Origin: Streptomyces sp. ITFR-21
GTDB lineage: Bacteria > Actinomycetota > Actinomycetes > Streptomycetales > Streptomycetaceae
Reading direction: 5' to 3'
DNA length: 64,000 bases
NCBI RefSeq assembly: GCF_031844685.1
Contig: NZ_CP134605.1
Span: 2,017,501-2,081,500 of the forward strand
The notes below the pieces were generated by a model, which saw only the letters and a list, made by a program, of their open reading frames with translations, had not been told where the DNA came from and did no database searches. Of this stretch, positions 44,079 through 52,223 are shown in pieces (within the stretch, counting starts at the first letter, position 1; each line of letters starts with the position of its first letter). The position numbers and the translations under genes are program-made.

Positions 44079-45185
44079 ATGAGCACTTCCGGCAGCACCG
44101 CCCCGGGCCCTGGAACCGGTCCCGGAGCCCGCCGCGCGCCCTTCCGCGTCGCCCTCGTCGGCTACGGCCCGGCCGGCTCCTTCTTCCACGCCCCGCTGAT
44201 CGCCGCCACCCCCGGCCTGGTCCTGGACACGGTCGTCACCGGCAGCCCGGAGCGCCGCGAGCAGGCGCGGGCCGAGCACCCCGACGTCCGCTTCGCCGGC
44301 ACCGCCGCCGAGCTGTGGGCGCGGGCCGGCGTGCTGGACCTGGTGGTGCTGGCGTCCCCCAACCGGACCCATGTCGAGCTGGCCACCGCCGCGTTGGAGG
44401 CGGGTCTGCCGGTCGTGGTGGACAAGCCGCTGGCCGGGACCGCCGCCGAGGCCCGGGAGCTGGCCGCACTCGCCGCCTCCCGGGGCCTGCTGCTCACCGT
44501 CTTCCACAACCGCCGCTGGGACAGCGACTTCCTGACCCTGCGCGGGCTCGTCGACAAGCGCGAACTGGGCGAGGTCCAGCGCTTCGAGTCCCGCTTCGAG
44601 CGCTGGCGCCCGCAGCCCAAGGGCGGCTGGCGCGAGTCCGGCGACCCGGCCGAGATCGGCGGCCTGCTCTACGACCTCGGCAGCCACCTGGTCGACCAGG
44701 CGCTGACCCTCTTCGGGCCGGCCGCGCTGGTCTACGCCGAGTCCGACGTCCAGCGGCCGGGCGCCGCGGCCGACGACGACGACTTCATCGCGATCACCCA
44801 CGCGGGCGGCGTCCGCTCCCACCTGTGGATGAGCGCCACCACCGCCCGCCTCGGCCCCCGCTTCCGGGTGCTGGGCAGCACCGCCGGCTACGTCACCTAC
44901 GGCCTCGACCCGCAGGAGGGCGCGCTGCGGGAGGGGCTGCGGCCCGGTCAGGGCACCGGCTGGGGCGCAGAGCCCGAGTCCTCCTGGGGCACCCTCGGCA
45001 CCGACGGCAACGCCCGGCCGGTCCCCTCCGCCCCCGGCGACTACCCCGCCTTCTACCGGGGTGTGGAAGCGGCGCTGCGCGACGGCGGACCGCCCCCGGT
45101 GACCGCGCTGGAGGCCGCCGCCACCCTGGAGGTCATCGAGGCGGCCCGTCTCTCGGCCCGCACCGGACAGGCGGTCCGGCTGTGA
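44079..45185 (+). CDS. Gfo/Idh/MocA-family oxidoreductase
   Basis: A 368-residue NAD(P)-dependent dehydrogenase. The Rossmann motif is VALVGYGPAGSFFHAPLI, and the family's E-K-P equivalent is VVVDKPLAG. The C-terminal substrate domain has WDSDFLTLRGLVDKRELGEV and the DLGSHLVDQAL helix with its His. The arrangement resembles YhhX/YvaA-type sugar or inositol dehydrogenases. The stop overlaps the GTG of the HbpS-like gene, a common actinobacterial pairing. The preceding 262 bp are GC-rich with no gene. Confidence 0.9.
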   Translation: MSTSGSTAPGPGTGPGARRAPFRVALVGYGPAGSFFHAPLIAATPGLVLDTVVTGSPERREQARAEHPDVRFAGTAAELWARAGVLDLVVLASPNRTHVELATAALEAGLPVVVDKPLAGTAAEARELAALAASRGLLLTVFHNRRWDSDFLTLRGLVDKRELGEVQRFESRFERWRPQPKGGWRESGDPAEIGGLLYDLGSHLVDQALTLFGPAALVYAESDVQRPGAAADDDDFIAITHAGGVRSHLWMSATTARLGPRFRVLGSTAGYVTYGLDPQEGALREGLRPGQGTGWGAEPESSWGTLGTDGNARPVPSAPGDYPAFYRGVEAALRDGGPPPVTALEAAATLEVIEAARLSARTGQAVRL

Positions 45186-45676
45186 GCGCCGGCGCCCCGG
45201 ACCGCCTGGCCGAACTCGCCGACCAGGAACGGATTCTGGTGCTGCCCCGCTTCACCCACGACGACGCCTGGCGGCTCGGCTGCCTGCTGGTGGAACTGGC
45301 CCGGGAACGCCAGGCCGCCGTCACCGTCTCCGTCCGCCGCGGCGGCCAGCGGCTCTTCCACTGCGCCCTGGAGGGCACCACCGCCGACAACGACGCCTGG
45401 CTGGAGCGCAAGGCCCGGGTCGTGGAGCGCTACGCGGCCAGTTCGCTGCTGGTCGGCGAGCGCTTCCGGGCCAGGGGCACCACCTTCGAGGAGTCCTCCC
45501 GGCTGGACCCCGGGCTGTTCGCCGCGCACGGCGGCGCGTTCCCGCTGCGGGTGACCGGCGTCGGCGTGGTGGGCGTGGCCGGTGTCTCCGGCCTCCCGCA
45601 GGCCGAGGACCACGCGCTGGTGGTGACCGGTCTGACCCGTTTCCTGGAGGACCTCAGGACGTCCTGGGCGACCTGA
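45182..45676 (+). CDS. HbpS/UPF0303-like protein
   Basis: A 164-residue protein of the UPF0303 (GlcG/HbpS-like, 'heme-degrading domain') family. Features are LPRFTHDDAWRLGCLLVELA, AAVTVSVRRGGQRLFHCALE, NDAWLERKARVVERYAASS and the C-terminal GLPQAEDHALVVTGLTRFL. HbpS relatives bind haem or act with oxidoreductases; the actual role here is unknown. It starts with GTG overlapping the dehydrogenase TGA by 4 bp, so the two are coupled. Confidence 0.88.
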   Translation: MSAGAPDRLAELADQERILVLPRFTHDDAWRLGCLLVELARERQAAVTVSVRRGGQRLFHCALEGTTADNDAWLERKARVVERYAASSLLVGERFRARGTTFEESSRLDPGLFAAHGGAFPLRVTGVGVVGVAGVSGLPQAEDHALVVTGLTRFLEDLRTSWAT

Positions 45677-45731
45677 GCGCAGCGGCCGCCGGCGCCCGCA
45701 CGGCACCGACGGCCCGCACCCCGCCCCGCCG

Positions 45732-46586
45732 TCAGGCCGACGCGAACTCCTGCCGCTGCCGGCCCAGTCCCTCGATGGCCAGTTCCACGACGTCGCCCGC
45801 CCGCAGGAACGGCTTCGGGTCCGGCTGCCCGAGCGCGACCCCGGCGGGCGTACCGGTGTTGATCACGTCCCCCGGGTACAGCGTCATGAACTGGCTGAGG
45901 TAGCGCACCACTTCGGCGACCGGGAAGATCTGGTCGGCGGTGCTGCCGTCCTGCTTCAGCTCGCCGTTGACCCACAGCTTCAGCGACAGCGCCTGCGGAT
46001 CGGCGATCTCGTCGGCGGTCACCAGCCACGGCCCGAGCGGGTTGAACGTCTCGCAGTTCTTGCCCTTGTCCCACTGCCCGCCGCGCTCGATCTGGAACTC
46101 CCGCTCGGACACGTCGTGCGCCACCGCGTACCCGGCGACCGCCGCCAGCGCCTCCTCGTGCGAGGCCGCGTACCGCAGCTCCCGCCCGATGACGACGGCC
46201 AGCTCCACCTCCCAGTCGGTCTTCTCGCTCCCCCGCGGCACCAGCACGGTGTCCTCCGGGCCGACCACCGTGTCCGGCGCCTTCATGAAGACCACCGGCT
46301 CGCCAGGCGGCTCGGCACCGGTCTCGGCGGCGTGGTCGTGGTAGTTGAGCCCGATACAGACGATCTTCCCGATCCGCGCCAGCGGCGCCCCGACCCGCAG
46401 CGCCGCCTCCAGCACGGGCAGCGTCCCCGCCGCCCCGGCCGCCGCGATCCGCTCCAGGGCCTGCCCGTCGGCGAGCAGCGCCCCGTCGATGTCGCCCACA
46501 AGGCCGCTCAGGTCCCGCAGCACGCCCTCGCGGTCCAGCAGTGCGGGGCGCTCCGCCCCGGCGGGTCCGACACGCAGCAGCTTCAC
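45732..46586 (-). CDS. Fumarylacetoacetate hydrolase-family enzyme
   Basis: A 284-residue FAH-superfamily protein. The catalytic fold is seen in KIVCIGLNYHDHAAETGAEP, the metal-binding acidic residues in TDWEVELAVVIGR and AGYAVAHDVSERE, and the C-terminal GDVINTGTPAGVALGQ. Members hydrolyse or decarboxylate C-C bonds in aromatic catabolism (2-hydroxyhepta-2,4-diene-1,7-dioate isomerase, ureidoglycolate lyase and similar). No catabolic cluster surrounds it. GTG 46586 with a GGAG site is preferred; the frame extends upstream without conserved residues. Confidence 0.92.
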   Translation of the reverse strand: MKLLRVGPAGAERPALLDREGVLRDLSGLVGDIDGALLADGQALERIAAAGAAGTLPVLEAALRVGAPLARIGKIVCIGLNYHDHAAETGAEPPGEPVVFMKAPDTVVGPEDTVLVPRGSEKTDWEVELAVVIGRELRYAASHEEALAAVAGYAVAHDVSEREFQIERGGQWDKGKNCETFNPLGPWLVTADEIADPQALSLKLWVNGELKQDGSTADQIFPVAEVVRYLSQFMTLYPGDVINTGTPAGVALGQPDPKPFLRAGDVVELAIEGLGRQRQEFASA

Positions 46587-46776
46587 AGTGTCACTCCGTA
46601 ATGAGTCGGGCTCTTCGAACGCACGCGGCCGGCGGCGGTGGCACCGCCCGTCGCCGCACACCCGGCCGGCGGACCAGTCATCGGATGTCTGTCCGATCCT
46701 CCGATCCCACCCCGTCCCGACGCAAGCCCTTGCCCAGCCCGTGGACGAACCGCCCACCGGCTGGGCCCGGCAGGGC

Positions 46777-48072
46777 TCAGCCGCCCACCGCCCTGGACAC
46801 CGTGTAGATCACCAGCCCGGCCAGCGCCCCCACCACGGTCCCGTTGATCCGGATGAACTGGAGATCCCGCCCGACGTGCGCCTCGATCTTCTCCGAGGTC
46901 TGGTCCGCGTCCCAGCCCGCCACCGTGTCGCTGATCAACGAGGTGATCTCGTCGCGGTAGGTGGTCACCACGTAGGTGGCCGCGTCCTCCAGCCAGCTGT
47001 CCATCTTCGCCCGCAGCCCCTCGTCCGTGGCCAGCCGGGCCCCCAGCGACAGCAGCGAGGCCCGGGTACGCCGCCGCAGCTCACTCTGCTCGTCCTCGGC
47101 GGCGGCCACCACCATCCCGCGGACCGCGCCCCACACCGAGGCGATCAGCTCCTGCACCTCGGGCCGCTCCAGCAGGTCCTTCTTCAGCCGCTCCACCCGC
47201 TCCCGGGTGTCCGGGTCGGTCTGCAGCTCCGTCGCGAAGTCGCCGAGGAAACGATCCACCGCCCCACGCGCCGGATGCTCGGGCGAGTCCCGCATCTCGG
47301 TCACGAACCGCAGCAGCTCCTTGTAGACCCGCTCGCCGACCTTCCGGTCCACGAAGCGCGGCGTCCACCCCGGCGCGCCGTCCTGGACCGCGCTCATCAC
47401 CGAGTCGCCGTGCTCCACCAGCCAGTCGCGGGCCCGTACGCACACCAGGTCCACCATCCGGCGATGCCCGCCGTCCGCCACCACCCGCTCCAGCATCGTC
47501 CCCAGGCCGGGCCCGACCTCCTGCGCCTCCGCCCGCCGGGTGACCGCCTCGCCGACCACGGCCTGCACGTCCGCGTCCCGCAGCACCGTGAGCACCCCGC
47601 GCAGCGCGGCGGCGGCCTGCTCCGTCACCCGGCCCGCGTTCGCCGGCTCGGCCAGCCATCCCCCCAGCCGCGACCCGATCCCCACCGCCCGCAGCCGGGT
47701 CCGCACCACCGCCGCCGACAGGAAGTTCTCCCCGACGAAGTCCCCCAGGCTCTCCCCCAGCGCGTCCTTCTTCGTCTTGATGATCGCCGTGTGCGGAATC
47801 GGCACCCCGAGCGGATGCCGGAACAACGCGGTCACCGCGAACCAGTCGGCCAGCGCGCCCACCATCCCCGCTTCCGCCGCCGCGGCCACATACCCGGCCC
47901 ACCCGCCCGACCCCAGCCACTTCGCCAGCACGTACACCACCGTCGCGACCGCCAGAAACCCGGTCGCGATCCCCTTCATCCGCCGCACCCCCCGCCGCCT
48001 CACCGCGTCCGCGTCCGCCACCTCCCCCGGCGGATCAGCCGGCCCCAGCCCATTCCCACGCCCCGCATCCAT
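46777..48072 (-). CDS. DUF445 membrane-associated protein
   Basis: A 431-residue DUF445 (YjiN-like) protein. It has an N-terminal membrane segment (ATGFLAVATVVYVLAKWLG), the conserved GYVAAAAEAGMVGALADWFA and VTALFRHPLGVPIPHTAI, a long charged helical body, and a C-terminal membrane segment (INGTVVGALAGLVIYTVS). The family is widespread and its function unknown. Start ATG 48072 includes the RRRGVRRMKG segment usual before the first helix; an internal ATG at that Met is an alternative. No operon partner is evident. Confidence 0.85.
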   Translation of the reverse strand: MDAGRGNGLGPADPPGEVADADAVRRRGVRRMKGIATGFLAVATVVYVLAKWLGSGGWAGYVAAAAEAGMVGALADWFAVTALFRHPLGVPIPHTAIIKTKKDALGESLGDFVGENFLSAAVVRTRLRAVGIGSRLGGWLAEPANAGRVTEQAAAALRGVLTVLRDADVQAVVGEAVTRRAEAQEVGPGLGTMLERVVADGGHRRMVDLVCVRARDWLVEHGDSVMSAVQDGAPGWTPRFVDRKVGERVYKELLRFVTEMRDSPEHPARGAVDRFLGDFATELQTDPDTRERVERLKKDLLERPEVQELIASVWGAVRGMVVAAAEDEQSELRRRTRASLLSLGARLATDEGLRAKMDSWLEDAATYVVTTYRDEITSLISDTVAGWDADQTSEKIEAHVGRDLQFIRINGTVVGALAGLVIYTVSRAVGG

Positions 48073-48508
48073 TCGCTCCACCCCCGCATTCTCACCGCCC
48101 ACCCCCCTTCCCGCCCCCCTTTCCCCCGCCCCCACCCAGACCAGGAAGAACGCGTCCGCCCCCGCGGACCACCCACCGGCCCAGCCCGGGGGAGCCCGGA
48201 AGCAGCCCCGCGGGCCGCCCGTCGACGCAGGCCGGGACCCCCGACCACAGCACCCGCACCACAGCACCCGCACGCCACTCCCCGCACCCACCGCCCCGCA
48301 CCGGACACCCCCCAAACGTCCCGCCCGCTTCTTGCCGCCCCCCGCTCCCGCCCGCCCGGCGCCCGGCCCGGCAGGCGTCCGAAAGACGCGGGGCCGTGCG
48401 CGGGTGCCTGCTATCGTCCGCGATGTTCGACTACCCCATGGCCCGGGTCGCGGCCCGGCGCCCCTGGCCTGGGTCACGGCCCGGCGCAGCGAGATTGGTG
48501 GCTTCCAC
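48073..48508. other. Long strand-biased intergenic region
   Basis: The 436 bp between the DUF445 and MurG-like genes is markedly C-rich on the plus strand (for example runs at 48095-48135). No conserved frame is seen. A possible -10 box (TATCGT near 48411) lies about 95 bp before the glycosyltransferase start. No RNA gene is recognised. Confidence 0.5.
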
Positions 48509-49726
48509 GTGAGCAGTGGCACCGTGAACCCACTCCCGCCGGTTCCGCAGCGGCCTCCCGAGCCGCAGCCGGCCTTCCGGTTGATCGTCACAGGGGGCGG
48601 GAGCGGCGGGCACACCTACCCCGCGCTGACCGCCGTACGCACGCTGCGCTCCCGGCTCACGGCGGTCGGCCGGCCGCTGGACGTGCTGTGGGTCGGAGCG
48701 GCCGACAGCCTGGAGTCGCGGGTCGCGGAGGGCGAGGGCATCCGGTTCGCCTCGGTCGTCACCGGCAGGATCCGCCGGACCGGCAATCCGCTGAAGACGG
48801 TCTCGCCGGCCAACGTGAAGGACATGAGCCGGGTGCCGCTCGGCATCGCCCAGGCCCGCAGGATCGTCGCCGACTTCCACCCCGACGTCGTGCTGGCGAC
48901 CGGCGGCCAGGTCGCGGTCCCGGTGGGCCTGGCGGCCCGGCTGTGCCGGCGCCCGCTGGTGGTGCACGAGCAGACGGTACGGCTGGATCTCGCCAACCGC
49001 TCGCTCGCCCACCGGGCGACCCGCGTGGCGGTGTCGTCCGAGGAGACCCTGCCGCTGCTGGCGGCGTCCGCGCGGGCGACGGCCGAGGTCACGGGCAACC
49101 CGGTACGGCCGGAGATCCTGTCCGGGCAGGCCGACAAGGCGGTGCTGTCCCTGGGGCTCCAGGACTTCGTCCGGCGGCTGCCGACCGTCTACGTCACCGG
49201 CGGCGCCCAGGGGTCACCGCAGCTCAACGAGCTGGTACGGGACGTCCTCCCGTGGCTGCTGTGCCACGCCAACGTCGTCCACCAGTGCGGTCCCGAGCAC
49301 GTGGCCGAGCTGCGGCAGCACGCCGCCACCGCGCTCACCGGCGACCTCGCGGTCCGCTACCACGCGGTCGGCTACGTGGGGCCGGAACTGCCCGACGTGC
49401 TCGCCCTGGCCGACGTGGTGGTCTCCCGCAGCGGCGCCGGCACGGTCGCCGAGCTGACCGCCCTCGGCAAGGCGGCCGTGCTGGTCCCGCTCGCCTCCTC
49501 CGCGGGCGACGAGCAGTCCGAGAACGCCCGCCGCCTGCACAAGGCCGGCGCCGCGGTGGCGCTGCTGGGCGAGGTGTCGCCGGACCGGCTGCGGGACACC
49601 GTCGGCCCGCTGCTGGTCGACTCCGCCCGGCGCACCGCCATGGCCGCGCGGTCCCGCGCCCAGGGCCACCCGGATGCCGCCGACCGCCTGGTGGACGTCA
49701 CCCTGTCCGCCGCCGACGGCTGGTAG
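48509..49726 (+). CDS. MurG-like UDP-GlcNAc glycosyltransferase
   Basis: A 405-residue GT28 enzyme resembling MurG. The N-domain has LIVTGGGSGGHTYPAL and DVVLATGGQVAVPVGLAARL. The linker has VTGNPVRPEIL. The C-domain has VYVTGGAQGSPQLNELV and the nucleotide-sugar site SRSGAGTVAELTALGKAAV with DEQSENARRL. MurG adds GlcNAc to lipid I. This copy is not in a division/cell-wall cluster, so it is probably a paralogue used for a secondary glycan or in place of MurG under certain conditions. GTG 48509 is the best start. Confidence 0.87.
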   Translation: MSSGTVNPLPPVPQRPPEPQPAFRLIVTGGGSGGHTYPALTAVRTLRSRLTAVGRPLDVLWVGAADSLESRVAEGEGIRFASVVTGRIRRTGNPLKTVSPANVKDMSRVPLGIAQARRIVADFHPDVVLATGGQVAVPVGLAARLCRRPLVVHEQTVRLDLANRSLAHRATRVAVSSEETLPLLAASARATAEVTGNPVRPEILSGQADKAVLSLGLQDFVRRLPTVYVTGGAQGSPQLNELVRDVLPWLLCHANVVHQCGPEHVAELRQHAATALTGDLAVRYHAVGYVGPELPDVLALADVVVSRSGAGTVAELTALGKAAVLVPLASSAGDEQSENARRLHKAGAAVALLGEVSPDRLRDTVGPLLVDSARRTAMAARSRAQGHPDAADRLVDVTLSAADGW

Positions 49727-49859
49727 GGCCCGCCCGGCTCCCGCCGCGGCCGGCCGGCGTCCCCCCGCACCGGCCCGGCACCCGCACCGGCCCCGTACTC
49801 CGCGCCCGCCCCCGCGCCCGCGAAGCCCCACCGCCTCGCGGGCGCCCCCGTCTCCACGG

Positions 49860-50330
49860 GTGTGTGAGACAGGGAGTAACCAAAGGGGCATCTTTCAGCA
49901 GCTCAAGCTCGGAAGCACGGCGCAGACCCGTAAAGAGAACGAGCGCCGTCTGCCCGTCCACCCCGCGCACTTCGACCGGATCGGCGAGGACCTGGGCGGG
50001 TCCATCTATCTGCAGAGCGGCTACGGAGCGGACTTCGGGGTCCCGGACAGCCGGCTGGCGCCCCCGGTCGGCGGGTTCCGCAGCCGGGCCGAGCTGGTCG
50101 CGCAGTGCGAGGTGATCCTGCTGGCCAAGCCGCTGCACGAGGACCCGGCGGAGCTGCGGGAGGGCCAGGTGCTGTGGGGCTGGCCGCACTGCGTGCAGGA
50201 CGCGAAGGTGACGCAGAGCGCGATCGACCGGCGTCTGACCCTGATCGCGTTCGAGGCGATGAACCGCTGGACCAGGAGCGGCTCCTTCAACCACCGCCAC
50301 CGGCCCGACCGGTTCTTTGGCGCGTCTCAG
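49860..50330 (+). pseudogene. Truncated N5-(carboxyethyl)ornithine synthase-like gene
   Basis: About 145 codons of the N-terminal catalytic domain of an alanine-dehydrogenase/carboxyethylornithine-synthase-like protein remain: TRKENERRLPVHPAHFDRI, GYGADFGVPDSRLAPPVGGF, CEVILLAKPLH, VLWGWPHCVQ, LIAFEAMNRWTRSGSF. Similarity stops near 50302, about 25 bp before the IS element, and the C-terminal NAD-binding half is absent. Start codon uncertain: GTG 49860, or an ATC at about 49890 behind AAGGGGC where an ATG would be expected. Almost certainly inactive. Confidence 0.75.
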
Positions 50331-50415
50331 TCGCTGTTGTCGTTCCGGTCCTGAGAGATGCGTGTCGAACGGGAGTCCCGATTGGGTGGTCTCGGAGGCT
50401 TGGGCGCATAGAGGT

Positions 50416-50471
50416 GGGGCCTCCTGAACAGCTCGTTGGTGTCGAATCACCGAGCAACATCAGGAGGCCCC
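50416..50471 (+). promoter_or_regulatory. Hairpin sequestering the transposase ribosome-binding site
   Basis: GGGGCCTCCTGA (50416-50427) is perfectly complementary to TCAGGAGGCCCC (50460-50471), and the loop adds further pairs (GCTC/GAGC, GGTG/CACC). The right arm contains AGGAGG, the ribosome site of the GTG at 50473. Folding of read-through mRNA would hide it. Confidence 0.65.
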
Positions 50472-50472
50472 G

Positions 50473-51390
50473 GTGCCGCAGTGTTCCGTCTCGACGGCAG
50501 CACAGTCCAGTTGGGTCGCCCGGGAGTGTGACTGTCTGGCTCACCGGTTCGGAAACGCCGCCGACAACGGAACGCGTCAGCAGTGTTATCCGTCGGACAT
50601 GACGGACGCCGAGTGGGCTGCTGTTCGGCCACTGCTGCCGGTACCGGGCTGGATGCGCGGGCGGGGCGGGCAGCCGGAGGCGTACTGCCACCGGGCAATA
50701 CTGGACGCGGTCCGCTATCTGGTCGACAACGGAATCAAGTGGCGTGCGATGCCGGCTGATTTCCCGCCGTGGGACCGGGTCTACGCGTTCTTCCGCCGCT
50801 GGCGCGACCATGGCCTGGCCCGGGAGTTCCACGACCGGCTGCGCGGGCAGGTCCGTACCCGTGTCGGCCGGGACAGCGAGCCGACGGCCGGGGTGATCGA
50901 CTCACAGTCGGTCAAGGCCGATGCCGTCGTCGGCACCGACAGCCGCGGCTTCGACGGCGGCAAGCTGATCAACGGCCGAAAGCGGCACATCGTCGTCGAC
51001 ACGCTCGGCCTGCTGCTTGGCGTGATGGTCACCGCCGCGGATATCGGCGATCGCACCGCCGCGACGGTCCTGCTCCAGCGGGTGGCCGACGCGCACCACC
51101 GCCTGGCCCTGGTCTGGGCCGACAGCGGCTACACCGGAAGCCTCGTCGAGCACTGCCTGGCCGTACTCGCCCTGGTCCTGCAGGTCGTCAAACGCAGCGA
51201 CAACCAGAAGGGCTTCGTGGTGCTGCCCAAACGGTGGATTGTGGAGCGCACGAACGCCTGGCTGATGCGCACCCGCCGGCTGGCCCGCGACTACGAGCGC
51301 CGCACCACCACCGCCGAGGCGATGGTCTACTGGTCGATGACCCTGCTCATGACCCGCCGCCTGGCCCGGACACACCCGCAGCAGGCGTGA
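50473..51390 (+). CDS. IS5-family DDE transposase
   Basis: A 305-residue transposase. The N-terminal DUF4096-like domain (YPSDMTDAEWAAVRPLLPVP) precedes the catalytic core. The DDE residues are visible in GVIDSQSVKAD, LVWADSGYTG and IVERTNAWLMRTRRLARDYE. It appears intact. GTG 50473 has an AGGAGG site but adds 42 residues before the usual family start; ATG 50599 (MTDAEW) is an alternative. It sits within matched inverted repeats, so the element may be mobile. Confidence 0.92.
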   Translation: MPQCSVSTAAQSSWVARECDCLAHRFGNAADNGTRQQCYPSDMTDAEWAAVRPLLPVPGWMRGRGGQPEAYCHRAILDAVRYLVDNGIKWRAMPADFPPWDRVYAFFRRWRDHGLAREFHDRLRGQVRTRVGRDSEPTAGVIDSQSVKADAVVGTDSRGFDGGKLINGRKRHIVVDTLGLLLGVMVTAADIGDRTAATVLLQRVADAHHRLALVWADSGYTGSLVEHCLAVLALVLQVVKRSDNQKGFVVLPKRWIVERTNAWLMRTRRLARDYERRTTTAEAMVYWSMTLLMTRRLARTHPQQA

Positions 51391-51883
51391 ACCGGCCCGG
51401 GCCGGGCTCGGCCAGCCAGCCACGGGCGACCAGGCGTTTCGCCTTCGCCCGCAAGCCCTCCACCCGCGCCGGCACCGCGTCCATACCGAACGATGCGGCC
51501 ATCTCCTGGCAGGTCAGCGGCCCTTGATGAAGCCGGACACGGTCCGCGAGGAGCTGCACGATGCGCTGGTAGTCCACCGACAGAACCGACCAGCCGAGGC
51601 CCTCACGCCACACCGGCACCTGCGATCCCGGCTTCACCGCATCCGCCGGCACCGCCGGCACGTGCTCGCCCGGCGGATCCGGGGTGGTCTTCGTGCTGAT
51701 GGTCTCGGCGCTGCCGGGTGCCAGCACCGTATCGACGCGCCTGCGGGCGACCGTCCACTCCTGCCATTCCAGCTCGGCCGCGGCCAGCTCGGCCTGGATC
51801 CGGTCGGCCTCCTCCCGCAGCCGGCCAACGCGACGACGAGCAGCGAGCTCGTGCTGTTCCAGCAGTCCGACAACCGACGGCAT
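51347..51883 (-). CDS. IS passenger protein, function unknown
   Basis: A 178-residue protein. The N-terminal 60 residues form a coiled coil (GLLEQHELAARRRVGRLREE ... RIQAELAAAELEWQEW). The C-terminus is a small winged-helix-like domain (DYQRIVQLLADRVRLHQGPL, CQEMAASFGMDAVPARVEGL, LVARGWLAEPGPGRFT). I recall similar proteins next to streptomycete IS transposases, which fits a DNA-binding accessory. Its 3' end overlaps the transposase 3' end by 44 bp. ATG 51883 with GGGAGG is preferred; ATG 51946 would add 21 residues. Confidence 0.75.
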   Translation of the reverse strand: MPSVVGLLEQHELAARRRVGRLREEADRIQAELAAAELEWQEWTVARRRVDTVLAPGSAETISTKTTPDPPGEHVPAVPADAVKPGSQVPVWREGLGWSVLSVDYQRIVQLLADRVRLHQGPLTCQEMAASFGMDAVPARVEGLRAKAKRLVARGWLAEPGPGRFTPAAGVSGPGGGS

Positions 51884-52014
51884 CCCGGCCTCCCCGGCGA
51901 GTAACAACCCGACAGGCCACAACTCCCACGAAATCACCGAACCCATGCCTGACCAGTGAAAACGCCGCCCTCAAGTTCGGAACGACAACAGCGACTCAGC
52001 GCGCAGGGACGCGC

Positions 52015-52218
52015 TCAGCGAGGGCGACCCGCTGGCACGGGAAGGCACAGCCACACGGCACACACAGCACACACAGCACACACAGCACACACAGCACACA
52101 CAGCACACACAGCACACAAGCCGTAGTCGTCGGTGTGCTCGTTCACGACCACCGTGGCAAGCGCGTTGAGTCCATCGCGCTCTACGGCCGGGCCCTCGGG
52201 AGCAGTCGTCGCAGCCAT
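52015..52218 (-). CDS. Small protein with expanded Cys-Ala-Val repeat
   Basis: A 67-residue product. The first 34 residues (ALATVVVNEHTDDYGLCAVC) resemble small streptomycete proteins that end in a single CxxC-type motif. Here the CAVC motif is expanded into seven Cys-Ala-Val units by a 9-bp DNA repeat, followed by an unrelated tail (WLCLPVPAGRPR). The gene ends 16 bp from the IS target duplication, so its 3' part has probably been rearranged. It is 6 bp from the frameshifted kinase gene on the same strand. Whether it is still functional is doubtful. Confidence 0.55.
   Translation of the reverse strand: MAATTAPEGPAVERDGLNALATVVVNEHTDDYGLCAVCAVCAVCAVCAVCAVCAVWLCLPVPAGRPR
52061..52118. repeat. 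9-bp tandem repeat (CACACAGCA, six copies)
   Basis: Six exact copies of CACACAGCA (52061-52114) plus a partial copy. It is an unusual AT-richer microsatellite in this genome. Read on the minus strand it encodes the Cys-Ala-Val repeat of the small protein. Confidence 0.95.
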
Positions 52219-52223
52219 GCCGA

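Larger units (their letters stand above)
50331..51994. mobile_element. Insertion sequence with IS5-like transposase and passenger gene
   Basis: A 1,664-bp element. The left end 50331-50355 and right end 51970-51994 are inverted repeats of 25 bp with three mismatches, the outer 17 bp perfect (TCGCTGTTGTCGTTCCG). The 5-bp sequence CTCAG flanks both ends (50326-50330, 51995-51999), consistent with a target duplication. Inside are a plus-strand IS5-like transposase and a convergent minus-strand passenger gene. It separates a truncated synthase gene from a small Cys-rich gene. Confidence 0.85.

Noticed and set aside
48073..48508. Hidden gene in the C-rich intergenic region
   Set aside because: Frames give Pro/Arg or Gly low-complexity peptides with no conserved pattern and no good ribosome site.
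49720..49740. Third MITE-like copy after the MurG-like stop (TAGGGCCCGCC)
   Set aside because: Only the first few bases resemble the element end; no matching right terminus or interior follows.
52061..52118. Possible CRISPR-like array
   Set aside because: The units are 9 bp, contiguous and without spacers, so it is a simple tandem repeat.
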